Positions 1 through 9,394 of a stretch of 64,000 bases of DNA are shown piece by piece. Both the position numbers and the translations under genes were made by a program. The notes beneath the pieces were generated by a model that was given only the letters and a program-made list of their open reading frames with translations, searched no databases and had not been told where the DNA came from. The stretch comes from Candidatus Omnitrophota bacterium (lineage in GTDB: Bacteria > Omnitrophota > Omnitrophia > Omnitrophales > Aquincolibacteriaceae), in NCBI GenBank assembly GCA_903820505.1, contig CAIJHQ010000053.1, positions 50,962 to 114,961 on the forward strand, given 5' to 3'. Position 1 is the first letter of the stretch; each line of letters opens with the position of its first letter.

Positions 1-440
1 ATGCCAAAGCCGCGGTGGACCACATTCTGCGTGAAGATCCTCCCGAGGGCCGTGATGTGATGCCGGCGGTCGTTTTTACGGATCCCGAGGTCGCGTGGTG
101 CGGGGTGACCGAAGAGGAATCAAGGTCAAACCATATTCCGGCACAGATCGTCAAATTTCCCTGGGGAGCTTCGGGCAGGGCCGCGTCCATGGATCGGACC
201 GACGGTATGACAAAACTTTTGATCGATCCGAAGACCGAGGAGATCCTGGGGGTCGGGATCTGCGGTGTCGGTGCCGGAGAGCTTATCGGGGAAGCCTCAT
301 TGGCGATCCAGATGGGCGCGAAAGCGGCGGATCTGGCTCGCGGGATCCGGCCGCATCCGACGTTGTCCGAAACGCTGACGGAGTGCGCGGAGATGTTCTA
401 CGGTCATTCCACGAACGTTTTTTCGCGAAAAAGAGGTTAG
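1..440 (+). CDS. lpd: dihydrolipoamide dehydrogenase (E3), C-terminal part, cut by window edge
   Basis: Only the C-terminal dimerisation domain (about 145 residues) is inside the window; the reading frame is open from base 3 and the true start lies upstream. Visible family signatures are the PAVVFTDPEVAWCG strand at the start of the interface domain and the RPHPTLSET motif, which carries the His-Glu pair that protonates the redox disulfide of the partner subunit. E3 reoxidises dihydrolipoamide of 2-oxoacid dehydrogenase or glycine cleavage complexes using NAD and FAD. The FAD-binding part and the CxxxxC disulfide cannot be seen, so a related flavin disulfide reductase is possible, but the HPTLSE context favours E3. 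LipA is encoded about 45 kb downstream. Confidence 0.85.
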   Translation, partial: AKAAVDHILREDPPEGRDVMPAVVFTDPEVAWCGVTEEESRSNHIPAQIVKFPWGASGRAASMDRTDGMTKLLIDPKTEEILGVGICGVGAGELIGEASLAIQMGAKAADLARGIRPHPTLSETLTECAEMFYGHSTNVFSRKRG

Positions 441-554
441 GTTCCAGCCTTAAATACCTGCTTTTTGTGCTTGTTCCGATATCCCGGCGCCGTGCGAGAA
501 CCGGGACTGCGTTCCGGGTGGGAAAACAAGTCTTCCAGAAAAAGAAAATCTGGA

Positions 555-560
555 TATAAT
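555..560 (+). promoter_or_regulatory. candidate -10 element upstream of the GH94 membrane protein
   Basis: A perfect TATAAT lies in the 244-base gap before the giant membrane protein, but no convincing -35 hexamer sits 16-18 bases upstream, so this is weak. The remainder of the gap (441-684) shows no gene or clear structure. Confidence 0.3.
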
Positions 561-684
561 ATCTCGCCGTTACGCCTCACAGGGGTAATTCCTAGCCGTC
601 TTAATTTGTTAGTACTTTAGTCGCCGAAGACCCCAAAAGGATTTTAAAAACTTACTTCGCCAATGGATGAAAGGAAATAATAAG

Positions 685-3600
685 ATGCCCTTGATTTTAC
701 GGATCCTCCGGGACGGATCGCTGCTAATGGCAAATGTTTTTGAGCGCGTTGCTACGGATCGCCGCCGGAATTTCCGTTTCACGGTCGCGGTCCTGGCTTT
801 TTTGGCGGCCTTTTTTACCGTGACGGCAGGAATTTACGCGGCTTCCGCTACGGCGGTCCTTCTGGACGGACGCGAGCGCGGTACGACCGGAACGGGCGCG
901 GCTAAGGGATCTTTCGCGGCGACATTCGATGCGACGGTCCGGAAAGATATCCTGGAACTTGACTATACGGTGCCTCAGGGTGCTGAACTCAGGGCATGGG
1001 TCAAGAATTTTCCCGCTGCGGTGAGCTCGAGCGCTGTGTTCTCGATCAAAACCGGAGTGCGCGTGTCGGCCGACCAAGCGGACCAGATCTCTGCGAAGCT
1101 CGTGATCAAGGGGAGCCGGGACGCCCAAAGCATTCCGCTCCGTTTGAAATCGGGTTGGAGCTCAACGCAGGAAACCCTCGATTGGGCAAAGATCGGTGAC
1201 CTGGTTGAGGTTGCCGTCATTGTCGCTCCGAAAGGGGCGGCTGACGTGAAGGGGACGCTGGGATTGACCGTTGATTTTCTGCCTCCCGCGGCCCCCAAGC
1301 CGGTCCCCACGGCGGTCACGGCCGCTGTTACAAAACCAGTAGCAAAGGTCGCTTCGGCGGCCGGTACTTCCGTTGCTGTCGTCCCGCGTCCCGAAAAGAG
1401 TTTGCCATCGGCACCGGTATCTCAACCCGCCCCGTCGTCCTTCGGTCTTTTGGATGCCGGGGATAAAGGTGTTTCAAATACCGGGACAGCCAAGGGTACC
1501 ATCACGTTCTCTTTCGACGAGGATGCCAAAAAAGATGTCTACGACGTGGGATATTCGTTGCCTCAGGGTTCTGAGATACGCATTTGGACGAAGAAATTTC
1601 CGGCCGGGCTGACGGCGGCCAATATCAATACGGTCATCGTCGGGTTCAGGGCGCTGAATCCTTCCCAGCTGAGCCGGCTCGCGGTTCGCGCGGAGATCAA
1701 GGGGAGCACGGGGACGCAGGCTTTTTCGCTGGGGATCATGCCGGGTTGGAACACGTTCGAACGTTCGATCCGGTGGGATACGATCGGTGAAATACAGGAA
1801 GTCGCTTTCGTGATGACCCCGAAGGGCGGCAGGGACGTCAGCGGCACTGTTTATATCGGGCTTGATTTCTGCAAGTCAGATTTTCTCAAGAAGAACATGA
1901 TGGCGATCAAGTTCGCGTCCCTTCTCGTCCTCTGCTTCCTTCTTTCGTTCCTGGAAGGCCTCTGGAGGAAGATCTTCGGCCAGAGTTTCGGCGCGGGGCG
2001 TTCGACGGCAGCGGCGAAAAGTCTCAGCATCATCTCTCCGGCCGAAGTGCCGCTTGTGTCCAAACTCAAAAAGGATCTTTTTAGCGGGTTCATGACCGTT
2101 TTGATCATCGGAACGGCGCTCTGGATCTATTCGTTCGGGTGCTCCAAGGACGCGGGAGCGTGTTTCAATGCCGGAATCCTTGTCGTCGCGGCGCTGGGTG
2201 TGTTGATCGCGGGCCTTTTAAAATTCAGATTTACAGGGAAATTCCTGACGGCCGGCGAGGTTTTTCAGAATGCCCTCCTGACAGGTCTTTTGGCTGTTTC
2301 CGCCAGCAAGATGGAACTTTTACAGGCGCCGACCGGGTGGGGGCACCTGGTGATGATCAGTAGTTTTACGGCCGCGGTCACGTTCCTTTTATATCAACTT
2401 TTCAATTTGAATTCGCTGGTCTCTTCCGGGAAACATCTGAAGGCCGTCACCGGGGCTTTGATCGTCGGGACGCCTTACCTCTTCGGCGGGTTATTGCTCC
2501 TTGAGAACATTACGCTGTTGCAGACCCTGGCGTTCTGTATCACGGGCGGTCTCCTGGCCGCGTGGCCCGCGATCCTCGAAGGGTTGGGGCGGCTTTTTGT
2601 GGTTTTTCTTTTTAATGAAGTGCTTGCGAACGGGATCGGGTTGGCAACGAAAGGCAAGCTGCTCAAGACCTTCAAATTCCATGGATACATCTTTTTAGTC
2701 TCTCTTTGCGTCGTGGTCGCGCCTTACATCGCAGATCTCGGTGGGACCGCGTTCGTTGCCGGACTGCCTTTTATTCCGCGCTCCCTCGTGTCCATCCTGC
2801 TTACCATGCTGTCGTTCGCCGGGTTGTGGGGGGAGATATATCTCATGACCGGCATGCTTTTGGACATTGGAAGGCGCATTACGCTTTCCGCCGAGACCAT
2901 TTTTAAACATGTTACCACGGGAATGCGGAAGGGGTTTTTCTATTCCGGAATTTTAATGGCGCTCCTGTATTTGATCGAAGTGGCGTTTTCGTCGGCCCTC
3001 GCCCAAAAGATCATGGGCGCTTTTCCTTACGTGATCGGGACCCTCGTGGGTGCGCTGGTTTTCCCGCTGGTCAAGACCCTGATCGAAACCTTCGACGGCA
3101 GTCTGCCGTTCTTCGAACGCATGCGCTACAGCTACCGCCACTGGACGCTTTATATCCGCGGGGCGATCGCGGGATTCGGGTTCGCCACCATGATCGCGCA
3201 AAACTATTTTGCAAAGGCCATGCCGGACCGGATCGTGTACGGTCTGATCATCGGGTTCTTCGCCTCAGGGGGCGTGAGCCTTTTAAGGGACATCATCTAC
3301 GCGTCCAAAGGGCAGGGAAAGGTCCAGTCGTGGAAGCTCTATTTCATCGATTCCTGCCTCGGGATCTTTCTCGGGAGCGCGGTCGCTTTTTATCTGGACA
3401 CCCCGCAGGTCGCGGTGGTTGTTTACAAATTCAAACTTTACGTGACGTCGCATTTTCCGAACGCGGTCTATACCACGCATCCCTATTTCAACGCCTTGGG
3501 GCACTACACGCAGCCGGTATTGCTCAGCAAATGGGGACAAATGGACCTGGGCTATTGTCCGGGCGGGGTGAAACTGCTTTTTACCGAGTCGCTCGACGGT

Positions 3601-6600
3601 GTCATCAAATGGTCCATCGCGACCTGGTTGTTCGCCATCAACAAAGTTTTCATGCAGGCTTTTTTTGACAAAGACAAAACTCCCATCAAGTTCTTCTTTT
3701 CAAAGGCCGGTCTGGCCCAGCTAAGCGAGCTGATGATCCATGTCTTGCGGTGGGGTTTGTGGATGTCGCCGATCATTTATACGTTCCTGCGCATGATGCC
3801 GAACCCGACCTGGTACAACCAGGACGGCGCGATCCGCACGATCTTCGCGACATGGAACAGCCTCACGATGAATCCGGCCGCGTTCCAGGCCTGGAGTCTC
3901 AAGATCTTCGTGTGGATTCTGGCGATCGATATGTTCCGTATCCTGATCTGGATGGACCACATGGGTCTGCGTGTCGCGACGCTGGTCAACCTCAGTTTTA
4001 TCGGGATGGACAAACTGGACGAAAAGATCGCGCGTTTCATCGGCCCGGCTGTCGCGCAACGCTACATCCCCGAAGGCGTCAAACGCTTCACAACGTGGGC
4101 TCCGCTGCTTATTCCGTTCTATATTCCGCGCGGCGAGCAATGGGATTATGTCTGGAGCACATCAGAAGCCATGCAGAACGCCAATCGCGGGAAGGGATTG
4201 ATCCCGGCGCTGCGGTCACTGTCGCTTCCTCAGTTCTTGATGGGGATCGTCGCGGCCGTCATTGTCTGTACGGCGCTGGCGTTCATTATCCGCACCCTGC
4301 GTGAGCGCGGGGCGCGCCGCCGCATCAAGGTCTATGAGTTGGCGAACCGGGAATACAGGGTCACGCTCAAGGAGAACGGCGAGGTCTTCAGCGAAGCGCT
4401 CGCCAAAGAGGTCGATGTCAGCCGGCGTTCTTACGACGTTATCGATCCGTGCGGCAGGGCCCTTTTCCTTGTGGATGCGGCCGAAGCTCCCGATAGCGCG
4501 GCCCGTGCGTGGGCGGTCGCCGGGAACTTTCCGGAAGAAAAATTCCCTCTCTCGCAGGTCGAAAGAGGGGAAGATTCTCTTATCGTGACCAATACGAACC
4601 AGGGGATCCGCACCACGATCGAGATCACTTTGCCGGACCAGGACAGTACGGCCGAGATCTGGGACATCACCGTCAAGAACCTGACGGAAAAGACGCGTCA
4701 GGTGAAAGTGGTCTCTTATCTTGAATGGGTGTTGAACGGCGGATTGCATGACCGGTTCCACACGCAGTACCAGCGTCTGTATCCTGAAATGGAATATGTC
4801 AGCCAAGCGAACGCGATCATTTCGTGGCAGAAAGCCACCAAGGCGATGGGGTTGATGGCCTCCGATGTCGCTCCGGAGGGATTCCTGACGGGCCGCGTGG
4901 ACTTTATCGGTCGCGCCCGGAGCCTCTGGTCACCGCGGGTTCTGGAGACACTGGATTTCCTGGAAGCAAAGGATACCAAGGCTTGTCCGACATTTGATCC
5001 GATCGGGAGCATGATGATCGCTCTGACCGTGGATCCCAAGGGGTCCAAGTCCATCCGACTCATGGTCGGATACGCGAAGAAAAAAGATCAGGCGCTGGAT
5101 TTGATCCATAAATACCTGAGAGTGCAGCCGCCGTCCGCTTCGACGTTCCGGCCCAAGAAACGGGCGCTTTTGATCGGTCACGGCGAGATCCCTCCGGGAA
5201 CGCCCCAGCCCTACTATGAGTATAAGGACAACGGCAACAGACTTCTGGTCCGGACGCCGTATACACCGCGTCCGTTCGACCACGGAATGTCCAACACCGT
5301 GCATTCGGTGATGGTGACCAACCGGGGACTGCATACGTCCTGCAACGGGAACTCCCAGCAGAACCGTGTGACGCCGGACTGGCCGGACACGGTCACGAAA
5401 GAGATCCCGGTGGAGGCGATCTATCTTTATGACACGGACCATGAGGAGTGGTTTTCCCCGACGCACCATCCTCTGAACGATCCCAAAGCGAACAACGAGG
5501 TGGAATTTGGGGTGGACGGGACCGCCGTCTTCCGGATGAACCGGGGAACATTGGCGACCGAGCTGACGGTGTTCGTGCCCACGGAGGATCCGACGGGCGT
5601 GTATCTTTTGACCGTGAAGAACAACGATGACCGCGTGCGGCGGCTGCGTGTCGCGCCTTATTTCCAGATGGCGCTGGCGTTCCAACCCGAGCGGTCGGGA
5701 CCTTTGGGGACGCATTATGACAAGGCCCTGAGCGCGTTGTTCTTTGAGAACCCCCGCAACATGTTCCGCACCGGACCGGCCTTTGCTTCGATGTCGATCC
5801 CTGCGGACCGAGTGGAAACGAAACGGGGACGTTTCTTCGGGACGGGTCGCGGCATGCAGCATCCTTTTATGGTGGAAAAGGGGATGCCGGATGACACGCA
5901 ATGGACCGACCAGGGACAGATCGCGGGTTTTCTCGGTAATTTGGAGATCCCTGCGCGCGGGGAACGTACGGTCGCGATCATTCTCGGGCAGACCGAGGAC
6001 CGGAAGAGAGCGGTGCAATTGGTCCAGAAGTACAAAAACATCGAGAACGTACGCAAGAGCCTTGAGGCGACCCGGAAGTGGTGGCTCAGCCTGATGAGCA
6101 CGGTGGTGGTGAAGACCAGCGAGCCGGAATTCGACCGTTACCAGAACTGGTTGAAATACCAAGCTCTTGCCGAGCGGGTCTGGGCGCGCCGCGGTTTTTA
6201 CCAGACGAGCGGCGCGTACGGTTTCCGAGACCAGCTCCAGGATACGGTAAATCTGACATGGGTGGACCCGGCGCTTGCCCGGAAGCAGATCCTGCTTCAT
6301 GCCTCCCAGCAATTCATTGAAGGTGATGTCTTTCACTGGTTCTTTACGTTGACCGACGGCCGTTCGGCGTTTTCGTGCCGGTCGCATGCCTCCGACAATC
6401 TGCTGTGGCTGGCGTGGGGGACAGTGGAATATATCCGGATTACGAGTGATGAGACGATCCTTGATGAAATGACCAGCTATGTCGCGTCGGAGTTCCCTTT
6501 CTCCCCGCTGCCGAAGAACAAACAGGGTTGGGGAGCCTTGTATCAGCGCTCTACCCGCGCCGATACGCTCTACAAACATTGCATGCGGTCGATCGATACG

Positions 6601-7527
6601 GTGCTCGATAAGCGGATGGGACGGAACGGTCTGCCGCTCATGGGGGTCGGGGACTGGAATGACGGTCTGGACGAGATTGGAAGCGAAGGGAAAGGCGAAA
6701 GCGTGTGGCTCGGCTTCTTCCTCTACTATATCCTGAAGGATATGGTCGGCATTATCGAACAAAAGGAGGGCGCGGAGCGCAAAGCGCATTACATAAACAG
6801 GATGACGGACCTTGCCGCCGCTTTGGAAAAGACCTGGCGCGGCGACCGTTACTTGCGCGCTTTTCATGACGACGGCACCGAGATCGGTGTCAAGGGCAGC
6901 GGAGTTTGGGAAATTGACGCCCTGACGGCCGCGTGGGCGGTCATGACCGGGATCAACTTCGAGAGAGGGAACACCATTTTCAACACGGCCCTGAGCGTGC
7001 TCGAAAAGGGAAGCGTGATCCTGCTCGGATGGCCCGCTCTGCGCGAAGACACCAAACCTTACCTCGGAAGAAGCAGCAAGTATCCCGAGGGCGTCCGCGA
7101 GAACGGGATGTACTGCCACGGCGTGCAATGGCTCGTGAGGGCGGCGCGTATTCTGGCGGAAGAATTCGAGAAACGGGGTGACCGCGCGAAAGCGGACGAA
7201 TATCGCGCCACGGCTTACCGGTTGTGGCGGGAAATTTCCCCGTTGGCGCATGTGACGCCGCAGGAGATCGAGATTTACGGAGGCCAGCCGAACAAACAGC
7301 CGGCGGACTTCTTGACCACGTTCGAGCCGGGCCGGATGATATGGAACGGGTACACCGGCGCCGCGGGGTGGATGCTCCGCCAGGCGATGGAGGGCGTGAT
7401 CGGCGCGAAATTGGTCCAGAACAAGATGATCCTGCCGCCGGACCTTGAAAAACTGCGCGGGCTTCTGAAGGTCGAAAGCGTGCAACGGGACGTGAGCAAG
7501 AGCCCGCTCAAAGCCGTTCCGGCCTAG
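685..7527 (+). CDS. giant membrane protein with C-terminal GH94 glycoside phosphorylase domain
   Basis: The start is placed at ATG 685 (2280 residues) because AAGGA at 671-675 is spaced correctly; an in-frame ATG at 667 overlaps that site. Layout: an N-terminal membrane segment (about residues 30-55); two homologous beta-rich domains (about 70-198 and 265-395) joined by an Ala/Pro/Val-rich linker; a large region with many hydrophobic segments (about 400-1225); then GH94 (about 1230-2280). GH94 signatures seen are SYLEWVLN, AYGFRDQLQDT, GDWNDGLDE (residues 1989-1997, with the presumed catalytic Asp), YPEGVRENGMYCHGVQW and YTGAAGWMLR. GH94 enzymes phosphorolyse beta-glucosides; in NdvB a GH94 domain trims cyclic beta-1,2-glucan. 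I cannot see a GT84-like synthase domain, so the membrane region is of unknown function. Export, synthesis or breakdown of a beta-glucan is an inference. Confidence 0.85.
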   Translation: MPLILRILRDGSLLMANVFERVATDRRRNFRFTVAVLAFLAAFFTVTAGIYAASATAVLLDGRERGTTGTGAAKGSFAATFDATVRKDILELDYTVPQGAELRAWVKNFPAAVSSSAVFSIKTGVRVSADQADQISAKLVIKGSRDAQSIPLRLKSGWSSTQETLDWAKIGDLVEVAVIVAPKGAADVKGTLGLTVDFLPPAAPKPVPTAVTAAVTKPVAKVASAAGTSVAVVPRPEKSLPSAPVSQPAPSSFGLLDAGDKGVSNTGTAKGTITFSFDEDAKKDVYDVGYSLPQGSEIRIWTKKFPAGLTAANINTVIVGFRALNPSQLSRLAVRAEIKGSTGTQAFSLGIMPGWNTFERSIRWDTIGEIQEVAFVMTPKGGRDVSGTVYIGLDFCKSDFLKKNMMAIKFASLLVLCFLLSFLEGLWRKIFGQSFGAGRSTAAAKSLSIISPAEVPLVSKLKKDLFSGFMTVLIIGTALWIYSFGCSKDAGACFNAGILVVAALGVLIAGLLKFRFTGKFLTAGEVFQNALLTGLLAVSASKMELLQAPTGWGHLVMISSFTAAVTFLLYQLFNLNSLVSSGKHLKAVTGALIVGTPYLFGGLLLLENITLLQTLAFCITGGLLAAWPAILEGLGRLFVVFLFNEVLANGIGLATKGKLLKTFKFHGYIFLVSLCVVVAPYIADLGGTAFVAGLPFIPRSLVSILLTMLSFAGLWGEIYLMTGMLLDIGRRITLSAETIFKHVTTGMRKGFFYSGILMALLYLIEVAFSSALAQKIMGAFPYVIGTLVGALVFPLVKTLIETFDGSLPFFERMRYSYRHWTLYIRGAIAGFGFATMIAQNYFAKAMPDRIVYGLIIGFFASGGVSLLRDIIYASKGQGKVQSWKLYFIDSCLGIFLGSAVAFYLDTPQVAVVVYKFKLYVTSHFPNAVYTTHPYFNALGHYTQPVLLSKWGQMDLGYCPGGVKLLFTESLDGVIKWSIATWLFAINKVFMQAFFDKDKTPIKFFFSKAGLAQLSELMIHVLRWGLWMSPIIYTFLRMMPNPTWYNQDGAIRTIFATWNSLTMNPAAFQAWSLKIFVWILAIDMFRILIWMDHMGLRVATLVNLSFIGMDKLDEKIARFIGPAVAQRYIPEGVKRFTTWAPLLIPFYIPRGEQWDYVWSTSEAMQNANRGKGLIPALRSLSLPQFLMGIVAAVIVCTALAFIIRTLRERGARRRIKVYELANREYRVTLKENGEVFSEALAKEVDVSRRSYDVIDPCGRALFLVDAAEAPDSAARAWAVAGNFPEEKFPLSQVERGEDSLIVTNTNQGIRTTIEITLPDQDSTAEIWDITVKNLTEKTRQVKVVSYLEWVLNGGLHDRFHTQYQRLYPEMEYVSQANAIISWQKATKAMGLMASDVAPEGFLTGRVDFIGRARSLWSPRVLETLDFLEAKDTKACPTFDPIGSMMIALTVDPKGSKSIRLMVGYAKKKDQALDLIHKYLRVQPPSASTFRPKKRALLIGHGEIPPGTPQPYYEYKDNGNRLLVRTPYTPRPFDHGMSNTVHSVMVTNRGLHTSCNGNSQQNRVTPDWPDTVTKEIPVEAIYLYDTDHEEWFSPTHHPLNDPKANNEVEFGVDGTAVFRMNRGTLATELTVFVPTEDPTGVYLLTVKNNDDRVRRLRVAPYFQMALAFQPERSGPLGTHYDKALSALFFENPRNMFRTGPAFASMSIPADRVETKRGRFFGTGRGMQHPFMVEKGMPDDTQWTDQGQIAGFLGNLEIPARGERTVAIILGQTEDRKRAVQLVQKYKNIENVRKSLEATRKWWLSLMSTVVVKTSEPEFDRYQNWLKYQALAERVWARRGFYQTSGAYGFRDQLQDTVNLTWVDPALARKQILLHASQQFIEGDVFHWFFTLTDGRSAFSCRSHASDNLLWLAWGTVEYIRITSDETILDEMTSYVASEFPFSPLPKNKQGWGALYQRSTRADTLYKHCMRSIDTVLDKRMGRNGLPLMGVGDWNDGLDEIGSEGKGESVWLGFFLYYILKDMVGIIEQKEGAERKAHYINRMTDLAAALEKTWRGDRYLRAFHDDGTEIGVKGSGVWEIDALTAAWAVMTGINFERGNTIFNTALSVLEKGSVILLGWPALREDTKPYLGRSSKYPEGVRENGMYCHGVQWLVRAARILAEEFEKRGDRAKADEYRATAYRLWREISPLAHVTPQEIEIYGGQPNKQPADFLTTFEPGRMIWNGYTGAAGWMLRQAMEGVIGAKLVQNKMILPPDLEKLRGLLKVESVQRDVSKSPLKAVPA

Positions 7528-7584
7528 AGCGGCGCGGCGGCCTTCGGGAAGTTCGGGACTTTGCAGATCTGTAAGGGAAGAAAG

Positions 7585-7856
7585 CGACCCCGGGCAGATT
7601 CGAACTGCCGACCCCCTGCTTAGCTTCCAGCATCAAGTTGCCTTGACCGCCCGAAATCGGGTTTGCTGGCCGGACTTTCTCTTGGGCATTTCAGCCCCGT
7701 CGTGTAAAGTCTCTACACTCCCCAATATTCCGGGTAGCTCGGTATTGCCCTCCGAAAAGGGGATCTACCGACTTAGCGACGTCCACTTCACAGGTTCGTT
7801 TTCCCGTAAAGGCTCCTACCGAAGGCAGGTGCTCTATCCAACTGAGCTACGGGGTC
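7585..7856 (-). tRNA. tRNA-Arg(UCU) gene interrupted by a group I intron
   Basis: The exons are 7823-7856 plus 7822 (5' half) and 7585-7623 (3' half). Joined, they give a 74-nt cloverleaf: acceptor GACCCCG pairs with CGGGGTC, D-stem GCTC/GAGC, anticodon stem CCTGC/GCAGG, loop CTTCTAA, five-base variable loop, T-arm GGCAG-TTCGAAT-CTGCC. The discriminator base is G and CCA is not encoded. The rejoined anticodon is UCU, and A in the D-loop (GTTGGATA) fits arginine identity. The short variable loop excludes Leu or Ser. The junction follows from tRNA geometry and from group I introns ending in G. It lies downstream of the convergent GH94 gene. Confidence 0.88.
7624..7821 (-). ncRNA. group I self-splicing intron (IC3-like) in the tRNA anticodon loop
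   Basis: 198 nt, inserted between tRNA positions 34 and 35. On the minus strand the conserved core blocks are recognisable and in order: ACGGGAAAACG (P-like), CGCTAAG, GGCAATACCGAGC (Q, 7737-7749), GTGTAGAGACT (R, about 7708-7718) and AAGAGAAAGTCC (S, 7672-7683). These closely parallel the small Azoarcus tRNA-Ile intron, which has GGCAACGCCGAGC, GTGTAGAGACT and AAGGCATAGTCC. The intron ends in G, as required for the 3' splice site. No homing endonuclease gene is present; the length is what is expected of a minimal bacterial tRNA intron. P1 would use CUU of the 5' exon with a GAG guide, giving a U-G pair at the splice site (inferred). Confidence 0.88.
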
Positions 7857-8290
7857 ACAAGCATTTTCACCGCACAGAACATTTCCTCTCGCCGCAAAAG
7901 TATTCCTCGGCAAGAGCGCTGATCAGCCACCCCGAGGGAGGGCCGATTTCGGGACATTCTACAACAAAATCGTTTTCCACAATAACGATTATCATCGTAT
8001 TCATTTCGAAATAAGGACCATGCTCGGCTCTCCACAATGCTTTTGATCCAAGGGACTTATCTTTCGGGGTCATCCGATCATGGATCCCGATAAAAAAGAA
8101 TTGCCGAGCGGGTGAAAGAGAATATACAATTACGGCGGCTTCCCGTGACGGATCTCCTTCGGGCGGTGCTTTCCTCGTCGAGATTTCTGAGATACCGGGG
8201 ACGATCCAATATTTAAACTTTGACGGCACAAAAAGATGCTGCCCGAAGGGCGCAGGCCTCTTTTTTTACAGGTTTCCAGGGAATCACAGG
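7857..8290. other. 434-base gap; weak small reading frame on the minus strand
   Basis: No recognised gene. On the minus strand an open frame of 120 codons (8229 to 7867, GTG start; internal ATG near 8072) ends just before the tRNA-Arg. Its C-terminal half has plausible protein-like composition but no family I recognise and no ribosome binding site, so it is not called as a gene. A short GC hairpin followed by a T-run occurs at about 8240-8267, just before the carboxypeptidase gene; it is too weak to call a terminator. Confidence 0.3.
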
Positions 8291-9322
8291 ATGAAAAAAA
8301 AGGTCCTCGGTCTTTGTTTCGCCGTTTGCTTTTTTGCGGTAACCGTTTTCCCGCCTCATGGCGCGGAAGCGGGGACTCTTTCTTTGGCGGCGCCGTCGGC
8401 GGTCCTTTTGGACGGGACGACCCAGCAGGTCATCTATGCTAAGGACCCGGACCGGAAACGCGCCCCAGCCAGTACGACCAAGCTCCTGACCGTGATGGTC
8501 GCTCTGGACCACCTGCCGGCGAACAGGGTCGTTCAGATCCCCGCGGGGCTTGAATACGTACAGCCGTCCAAGATCGGGTTGCACAGAGGAGAACGGTTTT
8601 ATGTCCGGGATCTTGTGAAGGCGGCGTTGATCAAGTCAGCCAATGATGCTGCGGAGGCCCTGGCAATCGCGGCCGCAGGTTCGAAACCCGCTTTTGCGCG
8701 TTTGATGAACAGGAAGGCCAAACAGATCGGGGCTGGAAGTTCCAACTTTGTGAACCCTTCCGGTCTGCCCGCCGCGGGGCAATATTCCACCGCGCACGAT
8801 CTGGCGCGGATCATCAGGGCCGCGTCCCGCTATCCGGTGATGGTCCGGACGCTGAAAACGCGAAGTGCCGCTATTTATTCGCTCGGCGGGCGAAAGGTCT
8901 ATCTGATGAACTGCAACAAGATGTTATGGCGCACAAGCGGGGTGATCGGGAAGACGGGCTGGACCCGGAGCGCGCAGCACTGTTTCGCCGGTCGCGTCCA
9001 GTCCCGCGGCAGGGAGATCTTCGTCGGGATCATGGGCAGCGCGAGAAGGGCCTATCTGTGGTCGGACCTCAGGACGATCGAGTCCTCCGCGACCGGGAGG
9101 CGGCTTAAGCCGATCAAAGTAGCGGAGGACCTGCCGACGCGTTCTCAGACGGAGCTTATCCAGAAGGCCCTTCAAAAGGCCGGATACTTTAGGGGATCAT
9201 CGACCGGGTTCTACGGAAAGCGGACGCGGCGTGCGGTCCGGAATTTCCAGCAGGCGAAAGGCCTTCCCGTGACGGGCGATGTCAGCATCGAAACGTGGAA
9301 AAAACTGAAAGCTTATTTGTGA
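8291..9322 (+). CDS. D-alanyl-D-alanine carboxypeptidase (peptidase S11) with peptidoglycan-binding domain
   Basis: Periplasmic penicillin-binding protein that trims the terminal D-Ala of peptidoglycan stem peptides. Residues 1-26 form a signal peptide (MKKK, hydrophobic stretch, HGAEA). All three active-site motifs are present: S61-T-T-K64 (nucleophile), S116-A-N118 and K221-T-G223. Residues about 284-343 form a PG_binding_1 domain (TELIQKALQKAGYF ... AVRNFQQAKGLPVTG), which probably anchors the enzyme to murein. DacA-type enzymes usually carry a different beta-sandwich C-terminal domain; a peptidoglycan-binding module is a less common arrangement. It is followed by the glycoamylase-like lipoprotein on the same strand. 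Confidence 0.92.
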   Translation: MKKKVLGLCFAVCFFAVTVFPPHGAEAGTLSLAAPSAVLLDGTTQQVIYAKDPDRKRAPASTTKLLTVMVALDHLPANRVVQIPAGLEYVQPSKIGLHRGERFYVRDLVKAALIKSANDAAEALAIAAAGSKPAFARLMNRKAKQIGAGSSNFVNPSGLPAAGQYSTAHDLARIIRAASRYPVMVRTLKTRSAAIYSLGGRKVYLMNCNKMLWRTSGVIGKTGWTRSAQHCFAGRVQSRGREIFVGIMGSARRAYLWSDLRTIESSATGRRLKPIKVAEDLPTRSQTELIQKALQKAGYFRGSSTGFYGKRTRRAVRNFQQAKGLPVTGDVSIETWKKLKAYL

Positions 9323-9394
9323 GTCTGACACTGGTCCGGGGTGTGTGAGGGAAAGTCCGGGCCTAGGTCAAGTCGAGAGACACATGGGGGATTG

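Noticed and set aside
4930..7485. Very long open frame (851 codons) on the minus strand opposite the GH94 domain
   Set aside because: It mirrors a strongly conserved gene, is rich in Arg, His and Pro, and has no domain. It is a shadow caused by high GC. Similar long minus-strand frames at 9995-11521, 14374-15282 and 25580-27082 are rejected for the same reason.
7624..7821. tRNA-Leu(UAA)-type intron as in cyanobacteria
   Set aside because: The 3' exon contains TAA near the junction, but the five-base variable loop and D-loop fit Arg, and rejoining gives anticodon UCU.
7867..8229. 120-codon minus-strand frame upstream of the tRNA-Arg
   Set aside because: Partly protein-like, but no ribosome site, no recognised family and a GTG start; kept only as a note in the gap entry.
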